This document shows, piece by piece, positions 16,407 through 24,540 of a DNA stretch of 34,002 nt. The position numbers were made by a program, and so were the translations under genes. Position 1 is the first letter of the stretch; every line of letters starts with the position of its first letter. Below the pieces are notes generated by a model. The model saw only the letters and a list, made by a program, of their open reading frames with translations, did not search any database and was not told where the DNA came from. The DNA comes from CAZJHM01 sp964545925 (GTDB taxonomy: Archaea > Iainarchaeota > Iainarchaeia > Iainarchaeales > CAZJHM01), in NCBI GenBank assembly GCA_964545925.1, contig CAZJHM010000005.1:1-34002 (forward strand). The letters run 5' to 3'.

Positions 16407-16765
16407 TGTTTCTTTATCTTCTTTCAGCAATCATCTTAATCCTTCTTTATCTTCTTCTCTATCTCCACCAAAAAAACAAAACTTTGGAAGAAAAACTTTC
16501 TTCTCTTTCTTTCTCTAAATCTTCTCAATCAGTCAAATATGGAAAAACTCTAGAACACTGGGCTCCTTTTCTTGACTCTTTCCCTTATTCCCCAGAAGAT
16601 TTCAGATTCTTAGGAACACCAATTGATGGTTTAGCATTTACAGAAGATAAAATAATTTTCTGTGAAATAAAAACCCATTCTTCTCAACTAAACCAAAAAC
16701 AAAAGAAAATAAAATCTTTAGTCCAAGATAAAAAAGTAGAATGGCTGGAATTCAGAATTGAATAA
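16406..16765 (+). CDS. Membrane-anchored Holliday-junction-resolvase-like endonuclease (COG4741-type)
   Basis: The 119-residue protein has a single N-terminal hydrophobic helix (about 2-22) and a PD-(D/E)xK-type nuclease core. The core shows FLGTPIDGLAF with the first Asp, then IIFCEIKTHSSQLNQKQKKI with the Glu-x-Lys pair and the basic follow-on helix. This pattern matches the archaeal/bacterial family described as predicted secreted endonucleases distantly related to Holliday junction resolvases. The ATG at 16406 overlaps the nreA stop with a GGTG site seven bases upstream; an in-frame ATG at 16388 is inside nreA. Activity is unproven. Confidence 0.82.
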   Translation: MFLYLLSAIILILLYLLLYLHQKNKTLEEKLSSLSFSKSSQSVKYGKTLEHWAPFLDSFPYSPEDFRFLGTPIDGLAFTEDKIIFCEIKTHSSQLNQKQKKIKSLVQDKKVEWLEFRIE

Positions 16766-16792
16766 TTTAGGCAATCGCCAAACCCAAAAGTG

Positions 16793-16800
16793 TTTTATAC
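16793..16800 (+). promoter_or_regulatory. TATA box of the aminotransferase gene
   Basis: TTTTATAC is centred 24.5 nt upstream of the ATG at 16821 and decides that start over an in-frame start at 16758 inside the nuclease gene. Confidence 0.5.
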
Positions 16801-16820
16801 TCTTTCAATTAAAATCTAAT

Positions 16821-18101
16821 ATGCAACCAAGACTTTCAAAACATTTCCAAGAAAATTCTCCATCTTCCATTCGTTTAGCCCAAATTGAATTTTTAAAAAG
16901 AACAGACAATGTCCAAGCAATAAACTTAGCAATAGGAAATGTTTCTCTTCCAATGCACCCAAAAATGCAAGAAAGAATGTTTAATCTAAAACAATTTTTC
17001 AAAGACGGAGTAGTCAAATACACTCCCTCAGCAGGAACAGAAGAATGCAAGAAAGCATTTCTAAATATTCTTTCTTCCTCCAACTGCCCAACTGAAAATC
17101 TTTTCTGTCAAATAACAGATGGAGGCTCACAAGCAATGGAATTAGTTATCTTAGGCACAGCAGAATCAGATAAACCTCTTTTACTTTTAGAACCAGCTTA
17201 CACAAACTATCTTTCTTTTGCAAAAAGAACACAAAGAAAAACAATCTCAATCTCAAGAACTCTTTCACAAGATGGAAAATTCACTCTACCCAACTTAGAA
17301 GAAATAGAAGAAAAAATAAAACAACATTCTCCTTCTTCTTTAATCATTATCCCATATGATAATCCAACTGGACAATTTTATTCAAAACAATCTTTAATTG
17401 AACTTTCAAATCTCTGTGTTAAGTACAATATGTGGATTGTAAGTGATGAAGCATACAGGGAATTATCATACACAGATTCTGAAAAAACTTCAATCTGGCA
17501 TTTAACAGAAAAAGATGTTCCAGGAATAACAAGAAGAAGAATAAGCATAGAAACAGCTTCAAAAGTTTGGAATGCATGTGGTTTAAGAATAGGAGCAATT
17601 ATCACAGACAATAAACTCTTTCATGAAAAAAGTGTTGCTGAATACACAGCAAACTTATGTGCAAACACAATTGGACAATCTATTTTCAGTTCTTTAGCAA
17701 ACATATCTCATTCTTCTCTCCAAGAATGGTATTCAATTCAAAGAAATTACTACAAACAAATGATTTTTTCTTTTACAAAAAATCTAAAATCTCTTTTACC
17801 TGACTTAATAATTTCAAGTCCTGATGCAGCAATTTATTCAGTAATAGATGTAAGAAACATAGTTCCAAAATCTTTCAATGCAAAAGATTTTGTTCTTTTT
17901 TGTGCAAAGCAAGGAAAAGTTTCAATAGATAAAAAAGACTACACTCTTTTAGTTTCTCCAATGGATGGTTTTTACACAAATGAAGAGTTAGGGAAAACTC
18001 AAATGAGAATTGCTTATGTTGAAACCCCAGAAAACATGAAGTTAGCCCCAATCCTTTTTTCCTCTCTCTTAAAAGACTACCTAAAAAATCATTCTAAATA
18101 A
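16821..18101 (+). CDS. PLP-dependent class I/II aminotransferase
   Basis: This is a fold-type I aminotransferase transferring an amino group between an amino acid and a 2-oxo acid. Key residues are visible: Asn/Pro in IIPYDNPTGQ, Asp in WIVSDEAYRE for the pyridine nitrogen, the Schiff-base Lys248 in ETASKVWN, the phosphate-contacting GLRIG arginine, and a C-terminal substrate-binding Arg in QMRIAYVE. The length (426 aa) is usual. The substrate cannot be named; aspartate-aminotransferase-like is the closest general description. The 3' end overlaps the convergent methylthiotransferase gene by 13 bases. Confidence 0.9.
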   Translation: MQPRLSKHFQENSPSSIRLAQIEFLKRTDNVQAINLAIGNVSLPMHPKMQERMFNLKQFFKDGVVKYTPSAGTEECKKAFLNILSSSNCPTENLFCQITDGGSQAMELVILGTAESDKPLLLLEPAYTNYLSFAKRTQRKTISISRTLSQDGKFTLPNLEEIEEKIKQHSPSSLIIIPYDNPTGQFYSKQSLIELSNLCVKYNMWIVSDEAYRELSYTDSEKTSIWHLTEKDVPGITRRRISIETASKVWNACGLRIGAIITDNKLFHEKSVAEYTANLCANTIGQSIFSSLANISHSSLQEWYSIQRNYYKQMIFSFTKNLKSLLPDLIISSPDAAIYSVIDVRNIVPKSFNAKDFVLFCAKQGKVSIDKKDYTLLVSPMDGFYTNEELGKTQMRIAYVETPENMKLAPILFSSLLKDYLKNHSK

Positions 18102-19294
18102 AAATTCTCAGCTTTCAAAACTTCTTTTTCAACAAACTCTCCTTTCTTCCCTTCAACCAAAACAACTTTGTAATAATTATTTCTTCCCTTTTTTTTATCC
18201 TCACTTCCATCTTCATCAATCAAAATCTTCTGTTTGCCAATATGCATTTTATTTCTCTCAGCAGAAATCTCACGGCACAAAGAACTCATTTCTCTACTTC
18301 TTTCTTTTTTCTCACGACTAATCATATCTTTTTCCAAAGAAGCCAAAGTCTCAGGACGAGGATAAAACCTTGAAACATTCACAATATCAGGCTGGGTTCT
18401 TTTAATCTGATTAAGAGATTTCTTAAACTCCAAAAAGCTTTCAGAAGGAAAGCCAACTATATAATCACTGGCCAAGCAAAACTTGGAATCAAATTCTCTC
18501 AATCTAAAAACCTGTTCTTCATATTCCTCAGCACTATATCTTCTATTCATTTTTTCTAAAATCCTAGAACTCCCTGATTGCACAGGTAAGTGAAGAAATC
18601 TAAAAACTCTATTATCCTCAAATATCTTAAACATTTTTTTCTCAATATCTCTGTAATTATCAGGATTCATCATTCCAATTCTTATTCTAAAATCCCCTTC
18701 TTCTTTCAAAAAATTTTTCAAAAGTTCCCCTAAATCAGTTCCAATATCTTTCCCATATGCCCCACTATCAGGAGAAGTAATCCAAATCTCTTTTCTTTTC
18801 AAAAGAGCACTCCGAAAAGCACTCCGAAGATTAGAAGGACTATAACTTCTTAATCCTCCGCGGGCTTTTTTGGTTGCACAAAAACTGCAGTTTCCTAAAC
18901 AACCTTGATTAATTGGAATAACAGCAACATAAGGGTTTTCAAGAAACCCAGCTTCAATCCCCTGATACTCTAAACCTAATTCAGAAAAAAGTTCCAATGG
19001 TTTAACTCCAATCAGCACAGCTCCTCTTTCTTCAAACTCTTTCAATCTTTCATAATTAATATCAACTAAACAACCATAAACAATTAGTTTCCCTTTTTTC
19101 AATCTTTCAATTTCTTTCAATCTGCGAACAATCTTGTTTTCAGTTGGCTCTTTTACTCCACATGTATTTACAATCACATAATCTGCCTTATTCAATTCAC
19201 TTTCAATCCATCCTTTTCTAACCAATTGTTGAGCAATAATTCTAGTCTCAGCTTTATTTAAAGAACATCCAAAATCTTCAATATAAAATTTCAT
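18089..19294 (-). CDS. tRNA methylthiotransferase, MiaB/CDKAL1 family (t6A to ms2t6A)
   Basis: This is a radical-SAM enzyme that adds a methylthio group to t6A37 (archaeal/eukaryotic branch) of tRNAs. The N-terminal UPF0004 domain has three cluster cysteines (Cys10 in FGCSLNKAE, one in VNTCGVKEPTE, one in VYGCLVD). The radical-SAM motif CLGNCSFC follows, then LHLPVQSGS and DYIVGFPSE. A C-terminal TRAM-like RNA-binding segment ends the protein. The t6A-type assignment rests on archaeal affiliation rather than on diagnostic residues. An AATTAAAAT box overlaps the stop of the upstream gene at the leaderless distance. Confidence 0.92.
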   Translation of the reverse strand: MKFYIEDFGCSLNKAETRIIAQQLVRKGWIESELNKADYVIVNTCGVKEPTENKIVRRLKEIERLKKGKLIVYGCLVDINYERLKEFEERGAVLIGVKPLELFSELGLEYQGIEAGFLENPYVAVIPINQGCLGNCSFCATKKARGGLRSYSPSNLRSAFRSALLKRKEIWITSPDSGAYGKDIGTDLGELLKNFLKEEGDFRIRIGMMNPDNYRDIEKKMFKIFEDNRVFRFLHLPVQSGSSRILEKMNRRYSAEEYEEQVFRLREFDSKFCLASDYIVGFPSESFLEFKKSLNQIKRTQPDIVNVSRFYPRPETLASLEKDMISREKKERSREMSSLCREISAERNKMHIGKQKILIDEDGSEDKKKGRNNYYKVVLVEGKKGEFVEKEVLKAENFYLE

Positions 19295-19314
19295 AAAGAC
19301 TTTTCAGACAAAAA

Positions 19315-19324
19315 GATTTTAATT
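19315..19324 (-). promoter_or_regulatory. TATA-like box of the methylthiotransferase gene
   Basis: On the minus strand AATTAAAATC is centred 25.5 nt before the start at 19294. It overlaps the last codons of the upstream membrane-protein gene. Confidence 0.45.
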
Positions 19325-19774
19325 AAGTGTTTTTCGTTTCAAATATTCAGCCGCCCAACCAAGCAAAAAGCAGAAAACAAAAGCATAATAACTTGAAGTA
19401 TGTAGTTCAGTCCAAAAATCAGGCCAAACCCCTGCACCAAAAGAAATTGCTTCTGAATAATACCAAAAATAAGCAATATAATACACAAAATAAAGAGTAA
19501 TTAAAACAATCAAAAAATACAAAGGTTTTTCAACAATCTTTTGCTTAAAAAATTCTTCAGCCCATTTCAAGACAATAATAGAACAAACAAAACCAAACAA
19601 AGCATATGCATAATACATTGGACTTATCATCTCAGGTAAAGGTAAAATCAAATTCAATATTGGAATTCCTGAAACTCCTTGGGCAATTACATTATGCATT
19701 TGTCCCCCAAATACCAAGACAAACATTCCAAATAAAAAAACAACTAAATAAAGTATAATTCCTTTGTAGTCCAT
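19319..19774 (-). CDS. Hypothetical four-helix membrane protein
   Basis: No family is recognised. About four hydrophobic segments are visible, separated by short loops: GIILYLVVFLFGMFVLVFGG, a region around YAYALFGFVCSIIVL, then FLIVLITLYFVYYIAYFWYY and YAFVFCFLLGW. It ends in a basic KRKTLN. The ATG at 19774 (MDYKG) is preferred: a GAGGAG site lies nine bases upstream and a TTTTTAAA box is centred 26.5 nt away. Other in-frame starts exist at 19780 (ATG), 19795 (ATG) and 19849 (TTG), the last adding 25 mainly basic residues. Confidence 0.7.
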   Translation of the reverse strand: MDYKGIILYLVVFLFGMFVLVFGGQMHNVIAQGVSGIPILNLILPLPEMISPMYYAYALFGFVCSIIVLKWAEEFFKQKIVEKPLYFLIVLITLYFVYYIAYFWYYSEAISFGAGVWPDFWTELHTSSYYAFVFCFLLGWAAEYLKRKTLN

Positions 19775-19796
19775 ATTCATTTTCTCCTCAAACATC

Positions 19797-19805
19797 TTTA
19801 AAAAT
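19797..19805 (-). promoter_or_regulatory. TATA-like box of the membrane-protein gene
   Basis: The minus strand reads ATTTTTAAA, centred about 26.5 nt before the ATG at 19774. Confidence 0.4.
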
Positions 19806-19875
19806 CTTTTCAATTTCTTTTTCTCCAAATTTTTCACCACAAAAAACAAATCCTAAGAAAAAACAGAAACATATC

Positions 19876-19883
19876 TTTTTAAT
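19876..19883 (+). promoter_or_regulatory. TATA-like box of rfcS
   Basis: TTTTTAAT is centred 26.5 nt before the ATG at 19906. Confidence 0.5.
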
Positions 19884-19905
19884 TCTTTTAAACCAAAAGA
19901 ATCCT

Positions 19906-20883
19906 ATGCAAGACAAAGAAAAAACATTTGATATTCCATGGGTTGAAAAATACCGTCCAAAAACTCTTTCAGATGTCTTAGGACATGAAGAAATAACAAG
20001 AAGATTAAGTTCTTATGCAAAAACAGGAAACCTCCCAAACCTTCTTTTCTCAGGCCCAGCAGGTGTGGGAAAAACATCAGCAGCAGTTTCTTTAGCATAC
20101 GACATTTACAAAACATTAGATTCTAATTTCCTAGAATTAAATGCATCTGATTCAAGAAGAATAGATGACATAAGAACAATAGTAAAAGACTTTGCAAGAA
20201 CAATGTCTTTCAATTCTCCCTTCAAGATAATTTTCTTAGATGAAAGTGATGCTTTAACACCAGAAGCCCAACAAGCTCTCCGTAGGATAATGGAAAAATA
20301 TTCTCAGACAGCTCGTTTTATTTTAAATGCAAATTATTCAAGTAAAATAATAGAACCAATTCAATCTCGTTGTGTAGTTTTCCGTTTTCGCCCTCTTTCT
20401 CCGCAGGAAATAAAAAAAGCTTTAAAAAAAATATCAGAAAAAGAGTCTCTCCAAATGGATGAAAATTCTTATGAAGCAATTATTTATGTTTCACAAGGTG
20501 ACTTAAGAAAAGCAATAAACATCTTACAAGCATCAGCAAGTCTATCAAAAACAATCAAAGCAGAAGACATTTACAAAGTAAGTTCTCAAGCCCGCCCAGA
20601 AGAAATTAAATCTTTAATCTCTTTAGCTTTAGAGAAAAAATTCCTAGAAGCAAGAAAAAACCTCTATTCTTTAATGTATGATTATGGAATGTCTGCAGAA
20701 GACATAGTTATCCAAATATACAGAGAAGTTGTTGATTCAAAAGAACTAGATGAAGAAACAAGACTCCAATTAATAGACAAAATAGCAACTTATAATTTCA
20801 GAATAGTTGAAGGAGCAAATGAACACATCCAAATGGAAGCTCTTCTTTCCCAATTCATGCTTTTTTCCAAGAAATCTACATAA
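19906..20883 (+). CDS. rfcS: Replication factor C small subunit
   Basis: This AAA+ clamp-loader subunit opens and loads PCNA onto primed DNA together with the large subunit, which is not in this window. Motifs are complete: PWVEKYRPKTLSDVLGHEE at the N-terminus, Walker A SGPAGVGKTS, the ELNASDSR box, Walker B FLDESDAL, sensor 1 ILNANYSSK, the SRC arginine finger in PIQSRC, and sensor 2 GDLRKAIN. The length (325 aa) is standard. It is a single-gene unit with a leaderless-type promoter. Confidence 0.97.
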   Translation: MQDKEKTFDIPWVEKYRPKTLSDVLGHEEITRRLSSYAKTGNLPNLLFSGPAGVGKTSAAVSLAYDIYKTLDSNFLELNASDSRRIDDIRTIVKDFARTMSFNSPFKIIFLDESDALTPEAQQALRRIMEKYSQTARFILNANYSSKIIEPIQSRCVVFRFRPLSPQEIKKALKKISEKESLQMDENSYEAIIYVSQGDLRKAINILQASASLSKTIKAEDIYKVSSQARPEEIKSLISLALEKKFLEARKNLYSLMYDYGMSAEDIVIQIYREVVDSKELDEETRLQLIDKIATYNFRIVEGANEHIQMEALLSQFMLFSKKST

Positions 20884-20905
20884 TACTTTCTATCCAAAAA
20901 ACCTA

Positions 20906-20911
20906 TTTAAA
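20906..20911 (+). promoter_or_regulatory. TATA-like box upstream of the winged-helix gene
   Basis: TTTAAA is centred 30.5 nt before the ATG at 20939, slightly farther than the usual 25-26, implying a leader of about five bases. Confidence 0.35.
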
Positions 20912-20938
20912 AGCCCTTCTCCTCTATATATCTAATTA

Positions 20939-21634
20939 ATGATGCTTTTGAGCATAGCAATGCAACCACTCAAGAGCAGGGTTTTCCTAGCTCTCTTAAT
21001 GCAACCTCTTTCTGCAAAAGAACTTTTCACTTTCCTAAGAAAAGAAGGTTTCAACTGCACTTATTCCGCGGTCTACAAAACAATTCAAGAACTCCAAAAA
21101 GAGCAAGCAATAAACAAAATAGGAGAAAAATATTCAGCAAATGATTCTTGGATTCAATCAAATTTAAAACTCTTAAGAACAGCCCAATCTTGCTCTTTTT
21201 CTTTCACAGAAAACTTCACAGTTAATTCTTCAAAAGTTTTCTTTGATGTCTTAAAGAGTTTTATGAAAAATTCTAAAAGAAAAGTCTTCCGTTTTTCTTT
21301 CATACCTCCGGAATTCTTCTCAGATTTGGATTTCTTCCAAAACTCAGACATTCAACTCCCACAAGAATCAGAAACTGAAAAACTTTTTGCAAATTCAATT
21401 CTTCAAGAAAAACCAAAACAAAGAAACCGTCAATCCCTTGACTTCTTTATCAACGACACTTCAATCCTTTATCTTTTCAATTCCTCAACTTTCCTGAAAT
21501 CCTTAGACAAAGACTATTTCAAATCAATAAGAAAAAGAAATTCTTTCCTTTTAAAACATGAGAAACTAGAAGAAAGTCCAATCCATTCCAATGATAATGA
21601 AGTCCTTTCTCAGTTTGCTAAATCCGAAATCTAG
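20939..21634 (+). CDS. Winged-helix DNA-binding protein, function unknown
   Basis: The first ~75 residues form a winged-helix HTH. LKSRVFLALLMQPLSAKELFTFL is helix 1-2, CTYSAVYKTIQELQKEQ the recognition helix, and AINKIGEKYSAND the wing, in the style of ArsR/PadR-type regulators. Residues 75-231 are of no recognised family, rich in Phe, Ser and Lys, with no metal-binding motif. Two adjacent ATG codons (20939 and 20942) and one at 20960 are possible starts. It lies between rfcS and a PHP-domain gene and may be a transcription factor; targets are not indicated. Confidence 0.75.
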   Translation: MMLLSIAMQPLKSRVFLALLMQPLSAKELFTFLRKEGFNCTYSAVYKTIQELQKEQAINKIGEKYSANDSWIQSNLKLLRTAQSCSFSFTENFTVNSSKVFFDVLKSFMKNSKRKVFRFSFIPPEFFSDLDFFQNSDIQLPQESETEKLFANSILQEKPKQRNRQSLDFFINDTSILYLFNSSTFLKSLDKDYFKSIRKRNSFLLKHEKLEESPIHSNDNEVLSQFAKSEI

Positions 21635-21653
21635 TTTTCGGAAAAAACACAAA

Positions 21654-21661
21654 AATAAAAA
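21654..21661 (+). promoter_or_regulatory. TATA-like box of the PHP gene
   Basis: AATAAAAA is centred 25.5 nt before the ATG at 21683. Confidence 0.4.
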
Positions 21662-21682
21662 CATCTCCTTCCAATAAATAAT

Positions 21683-22609
21683 ATGCTTAATTTAGACTTG
21701 CACACTCACTTAGTAGAAAAAAAAACAAATCCAAAGAAATTCTGGTTTTATGCCCAACAAAGAAATCTTCAAGCAGTAGCAATAACTGAACACATAGAAT
21801 ATGATGCAAGAAAAGCATATTCTCTTCTCTTAGAAAAAAAACCAAAAAACATCACTCTAATCCCAGGTTTAGAATTAAACACAGAAATAGGACATATAAT
21901 CGCCTTAAAAACAAACCCAGAAATATATGACATAGAAATTCTTTTCCAAAAAAACCTCTCTCTTTCAAACCTGAAAAAAATAGCAAAAAAAGAAAATCTT
22001 CTATTAAGCATAGCTCACCCTTATGGTTTTGATTTAGACAGTGCAGGTTACAGAATCTCAGATAAAAAACTCCACTCTCTTTTAAATCAAAATTTCGGAG
22101 TAGAAGCTTTCAGTGGGCATTTAGCAATTGCCTCAAAGTTCATCTTCAATTCTGCTTGGTTCAAAAAACCAGTCAATTTCTTTTCCTACCTCCAAAAAAA
22201 CCGCATAGCAAAAACTCTCCATCTTTCAAACACAGCCAAAAAACTAAAACAAAAGTTTGATTCTCAAGCTTATGGAATAAATGAAAGAATAGAAAAAACT
22301 CTCGCTCTAGTTGAAAAAACAGAATTCATAACAGCAGGTTCAGATGCACATTCAGCAGAAAGAGTAGGAGATATAATCTTGAAACTAAACTCAGATAATA
22401 CAACAGAAAAAATCCTAAGAAATTTAAGAAAAAAGAAAAATATCAAATGGTTTGGCCCAAATATCCAAGAAAAAGATGGAATGTATAGAATGGATTTCAA
22501 AGGCCCAACAAAAAAAGAAATTCTGCAAGGTTCAACATATGCCTTGAAGAAATACTTCAATAAAAAGAAACAAGAATTCACAAAACGTCTAAGAAAAAAA
22601 TCAGAGTAA
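21683..22609 (+). CDS. PHP-domain metal-dependent phosphoesterase
   Basis: The histidine/aspartate clusters of the PHP fold are in order: DLHTH near residue 5, AITEHIEYD, PGLELNTEIGHI, LSIAHPYGFD, EAFSGHL and GSDAH near residue 220. They bind two or three metal ions for phosphoester hydrolysis, as in TrpH-type enzymes and polymerase PHP domains. The last ~60 residues are a Lys/Arg-rich tail, which could contact nucleic acid. The start has a TATA-like box at the leaderless distance. The next gene follows after 14 bases and could be co-transcribed. Confidence 0.88.
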   Translation: MLNLDLHTHLVEKKTNPKKFWFYAQQRNLQAVAITEHIEYDARKAYSLLLEKKPKNITLIPGLELNTEIGHIIALKTNPEIYDIEILFQKNLSLSNLKKIAKKENLLLSIAHPYGFDLDSAGYRISDKKLHSLLNQNFGVEAFSGHLAIASKFIFNSAWFKKPVNFFSYLQKNRIAKTLHLSNTAKKLKQKFDSQAYGINERIEKTLALVEKTEFITAGSDAHSAERVGDIILKLNSDNTTEKILRNLRKKKNIKWFGPNIQEKDGMYRMDFKGPTKKEILQGSTYALKKYFNKKKQEFTKRLRKKSE

Positions 22610-22623
22610 AGAGGAAAAAAAGA

Positions 22624-23052
22624 ATGATAGTAAAAATCTCAAACCCAAAAGATTTAAGAAAAATAACTCCTGATATAGAAGCAATTTATCTCCAACGCCA
22701 ACCATCTCTTTTTTTCTTAAACCAAATATTTAACAATCTAAAAAAAATAAAAAAAATATACTTAAGTCCAAGCACTTTCCAAAGAACAGGAAAAAAAGCA
22801 AAAACTCTTTTAAAGGAAAAATCAATCTCTCTCATAGTCTCAGAATTCAAAGGCAAACCAATAATTTCTCCTTCTTCTCTTTTATCAAAAATAAATGAAT
22901 ACAAAAGAGATTCTCTTTCTATAAGAAAAATTGCAGAAAAAACCAATCTGCCTAAAAGCACAATTCATTATCTTTTCAAATATGCAAAAAAGAATAAGAT
23001 TAAAAAAGACAACATAGTTATCATATTAAAGAAAGCCGAGGTTATAGAATGA
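22624..23052 (+). CDS. DUF1699-like plus HTH protein
   Basis: Residues 1-80 show alternating strands and helices (PDIEAIYLQRQPSLFFLNQIF, IKKIYLSPSTFQRTGKKAK, ISLIVSEF). That pattern resembles the small archaeal DUF1699 family; the match is from memory and modest. Residues 85-142 form a helix-turn-helix, with LSIRKIAEKTNLPKSTIHYLF as helices 2 and 3, like resolvase- or sigma-type HTH. A GAGGA site lies nine bases upstream. It overlaps the zinc-finger gene by ATGA, so the two proteins may act together, perhaps in DNA binding. Confidence 0.65.
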   Translation: MIVKISNPKDLRKITPDIEAIYLQRQPSLFFLNQIFNNLKKIKKIYLSPSTFQRTGKKAKTLLKEKSISLIVSEFKGKPIISPSSLLSKINEYKRDSLSIRKIAEKTNLPKSTIHYLFKYAKKNKIKKDNIVIILKKAEVIE

Positions 23053-23369
23053 CTAAAAGTAAATTTGAACAAATAATTGAAAGTCTTTTAAGAAAAGGAT
23101 TAGTAGCCCAAGTAGACTATCTAAGAAAACTTGACAAATTAATAGTTCCAACTCATAAGAAATTAATACAAGAAGGTAATAAAGCAGTTCTAAAAGAATT
23201 AGTTTTACCTAAATGGCTCAGTTGGGAAACTTTGGAAGCATGGGCAAACAAAGACAAAGAGGAACAAGGAAGATGCCTTTTCTGCGATAAACAAGCCCAA
23301 TATTCTTTTAAAAGCCAAAACATCTGTAAGAAATGTATAGAAACAATAAAGAAGTTAGGAAACCAATAG
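23049..23369 (+). CDS. Small zinc-finger protein
   Basis: This is a 106-residue basic protein of no recognised family. Two CxxC pairs near the C-terminus (CLFC and CKKC, about 17 residues apart) form a probable zinc ribbon. The N-terminal two thirds are helical and charged, with a WLSWETLEAWAN tryptophan cluster. It starts within the stop of the HTH gene (ATGA), indicating coupled translation. Confidence 0.65.
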   Translation: MTKSKFEQIIESLLRKGLVAQVDYLRKLDKLIVPTHKKLIQEGNKAVLKELVLPKWLSWETLEAWANKDKEEQGRCLFCDKQAQYSFKSQNICKKCIETIKKLGNQ

Positions 23370-23374
23370 ATGTA

Positions 23375-23382
23375 TTTATATT
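23375..23382 (+). promoter_or_regulatory. TATA box of the CARDB-like/permease operon
   Basis: TTTATATT is centred 25.5 nt before the ATG at 23404. Confidence 0.55.
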
Positions 23383-23403
23383 ATTTTCTTCTCTCTTCCA
23401 ATT

Positions 23404-24540
23404 ATGAAAAAAATACTTTTCCTATTATCTTTTTTCCTTCTTTTCACATCTTCTTATGCTGCTGATTTATCCCTTTCTTCTTATTCCTCAACTCCTTCGG
23501 TTTTATCCCCAGGACAAACATTTAAACTAACAATCACAATTCAAAATGATGGAGTCGTAAATGCAGAAAATGTAAAAGTAATTTTAGACAACAAGTTTCC
23601 TTTTTCCACACTTCAAACAGAACAAACAACCTCAATTCAAACAACAAAGAAATCCACATTAGAATTTGATGTTAAAGTCAGCCCATTAGTCTCAGACGGA
23701 ACATATACAATGGATATTAAATATGGCTCAGGAGCAATGAAAAAAGAAGCCCTAACTTTTACAATTAGTTCAGAAACTCCAAATATAGAAATAGTCTCAA
23801 CAAACACAACATCAATATCCCCAAGTGAAAAAAAAGAATTAGTTCTAACTTTAAAAAACACAGGCAATTCAACAGCAAGAAATATAGTCATAAAGTTTGA
23901 TAATGATTATTCAATAACAACAACAGGAGTTATAGTAAAAAGAAATTTAACAACTTTAGGTCCAAGCTCAAAAACAATTGAAATTCTAGAACCAGGACAA
24001 GAAAAAGAAGTTTCATTCATAATCTCAGCTGACCCAAATTCTGATTTAAAAGCATATCTTTTACCTTTCACAGTTTCTTATTATACTCTTTCAAATTCTT
24101 CTCTTTCAAATACTTCATATATAGGTTTAGAAATAACAGGACAAGCACAATTAGATTCAACAATTGAACACAATGGCACAAGCATAACAATCAGTGTCTT
24201 TAACACAGGATTTGCAGAAGCAAAGTTTGTAGTTGCAGAATTAGAATCTGATTTAAAATTAGAACAAGAAAAAGTATTCATAGGTTCATTAGAAGCAGAT
24301 GATTTTGATTCTTTTAAGGTTTATTTCACACCCACAACCGGAGAAAAAACAGTTAAAGTAAGATTCTCTTATCTAAACAAAGATGCTGAAAAAGTCTTTG
24401 AAGAAAAAGAATTCAAAATAAATATATATCCAGAATCAGGAGGATTTTCACTTCCTATCTTAGAACTCTTTGCTTTAATAGGTTTAGTTTGGACAGGAAA
24501 ATTCCTTTACAAAAGATTCATAAAAAAGAAAAATGAGTAA
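23404..24540 (+). CDS. Secreted CARDB/S-layer-like (COG1361-type) membrane-anchored protein
   Basis: A signal peptide (cut predicted after SSYA, near residue 19) is followed by three Ig-like CARDB/NEW3 modules. Their markers are the repeated LSPGQTFKLTITIQNDG, SPSEKKELVLTLKNTG and SITISVFNTGFAEA motifs. A C-terminal membrane helix (about 350-368) and a basic KRFIKKKNE tail anchor it, so the domains face outside. The architecture is common in archaeal surface proteins and next to MacB-type permeases. It overlaps the permease gene by eight bases, suggesting a shared complex. Confidence 0.82.
   Translation: MKKILFLLSFFLLFTSSYAADLSLSSYSSTPSVLSPGQTFKLTITIQNDGVVNAENVKVILDNKFPFSTLQTEQTTSIQTTKKSTLEFDVKVSPLVSDGTYTMDIKYGSGAMKKEALTFTISSETPNIEIVSTNTTSISPSEKKELVLTLKNTGNSTARNIVIKFDNDYSITTTGVIVKRNLTTLGPSSKTIEILEPGQEKEVSFIISADPNSDLKAYLLPFTVSYYTLSNSSLSNTSYIGLEITGQAQLDSTIEHNGTSITISVFNTGFAEAKFVVAELESDLKLEQEKVFIGSLEADDFDSFKVYFTPTTGEKTVKVRFSYLNKDAEKVFEEKEFKINIYPESGGFSLPILELFALIGLVWTGKFLYKRFIKKKNE

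Noticed and set aside
18089..18101. 3' overlap of convergent aminotransferase and methylthiotransferase genes as a regulatory antisense site
   Set aside because: Thirteen bases of overlap is unremarkable in a compact genome, and no further signal was seen.
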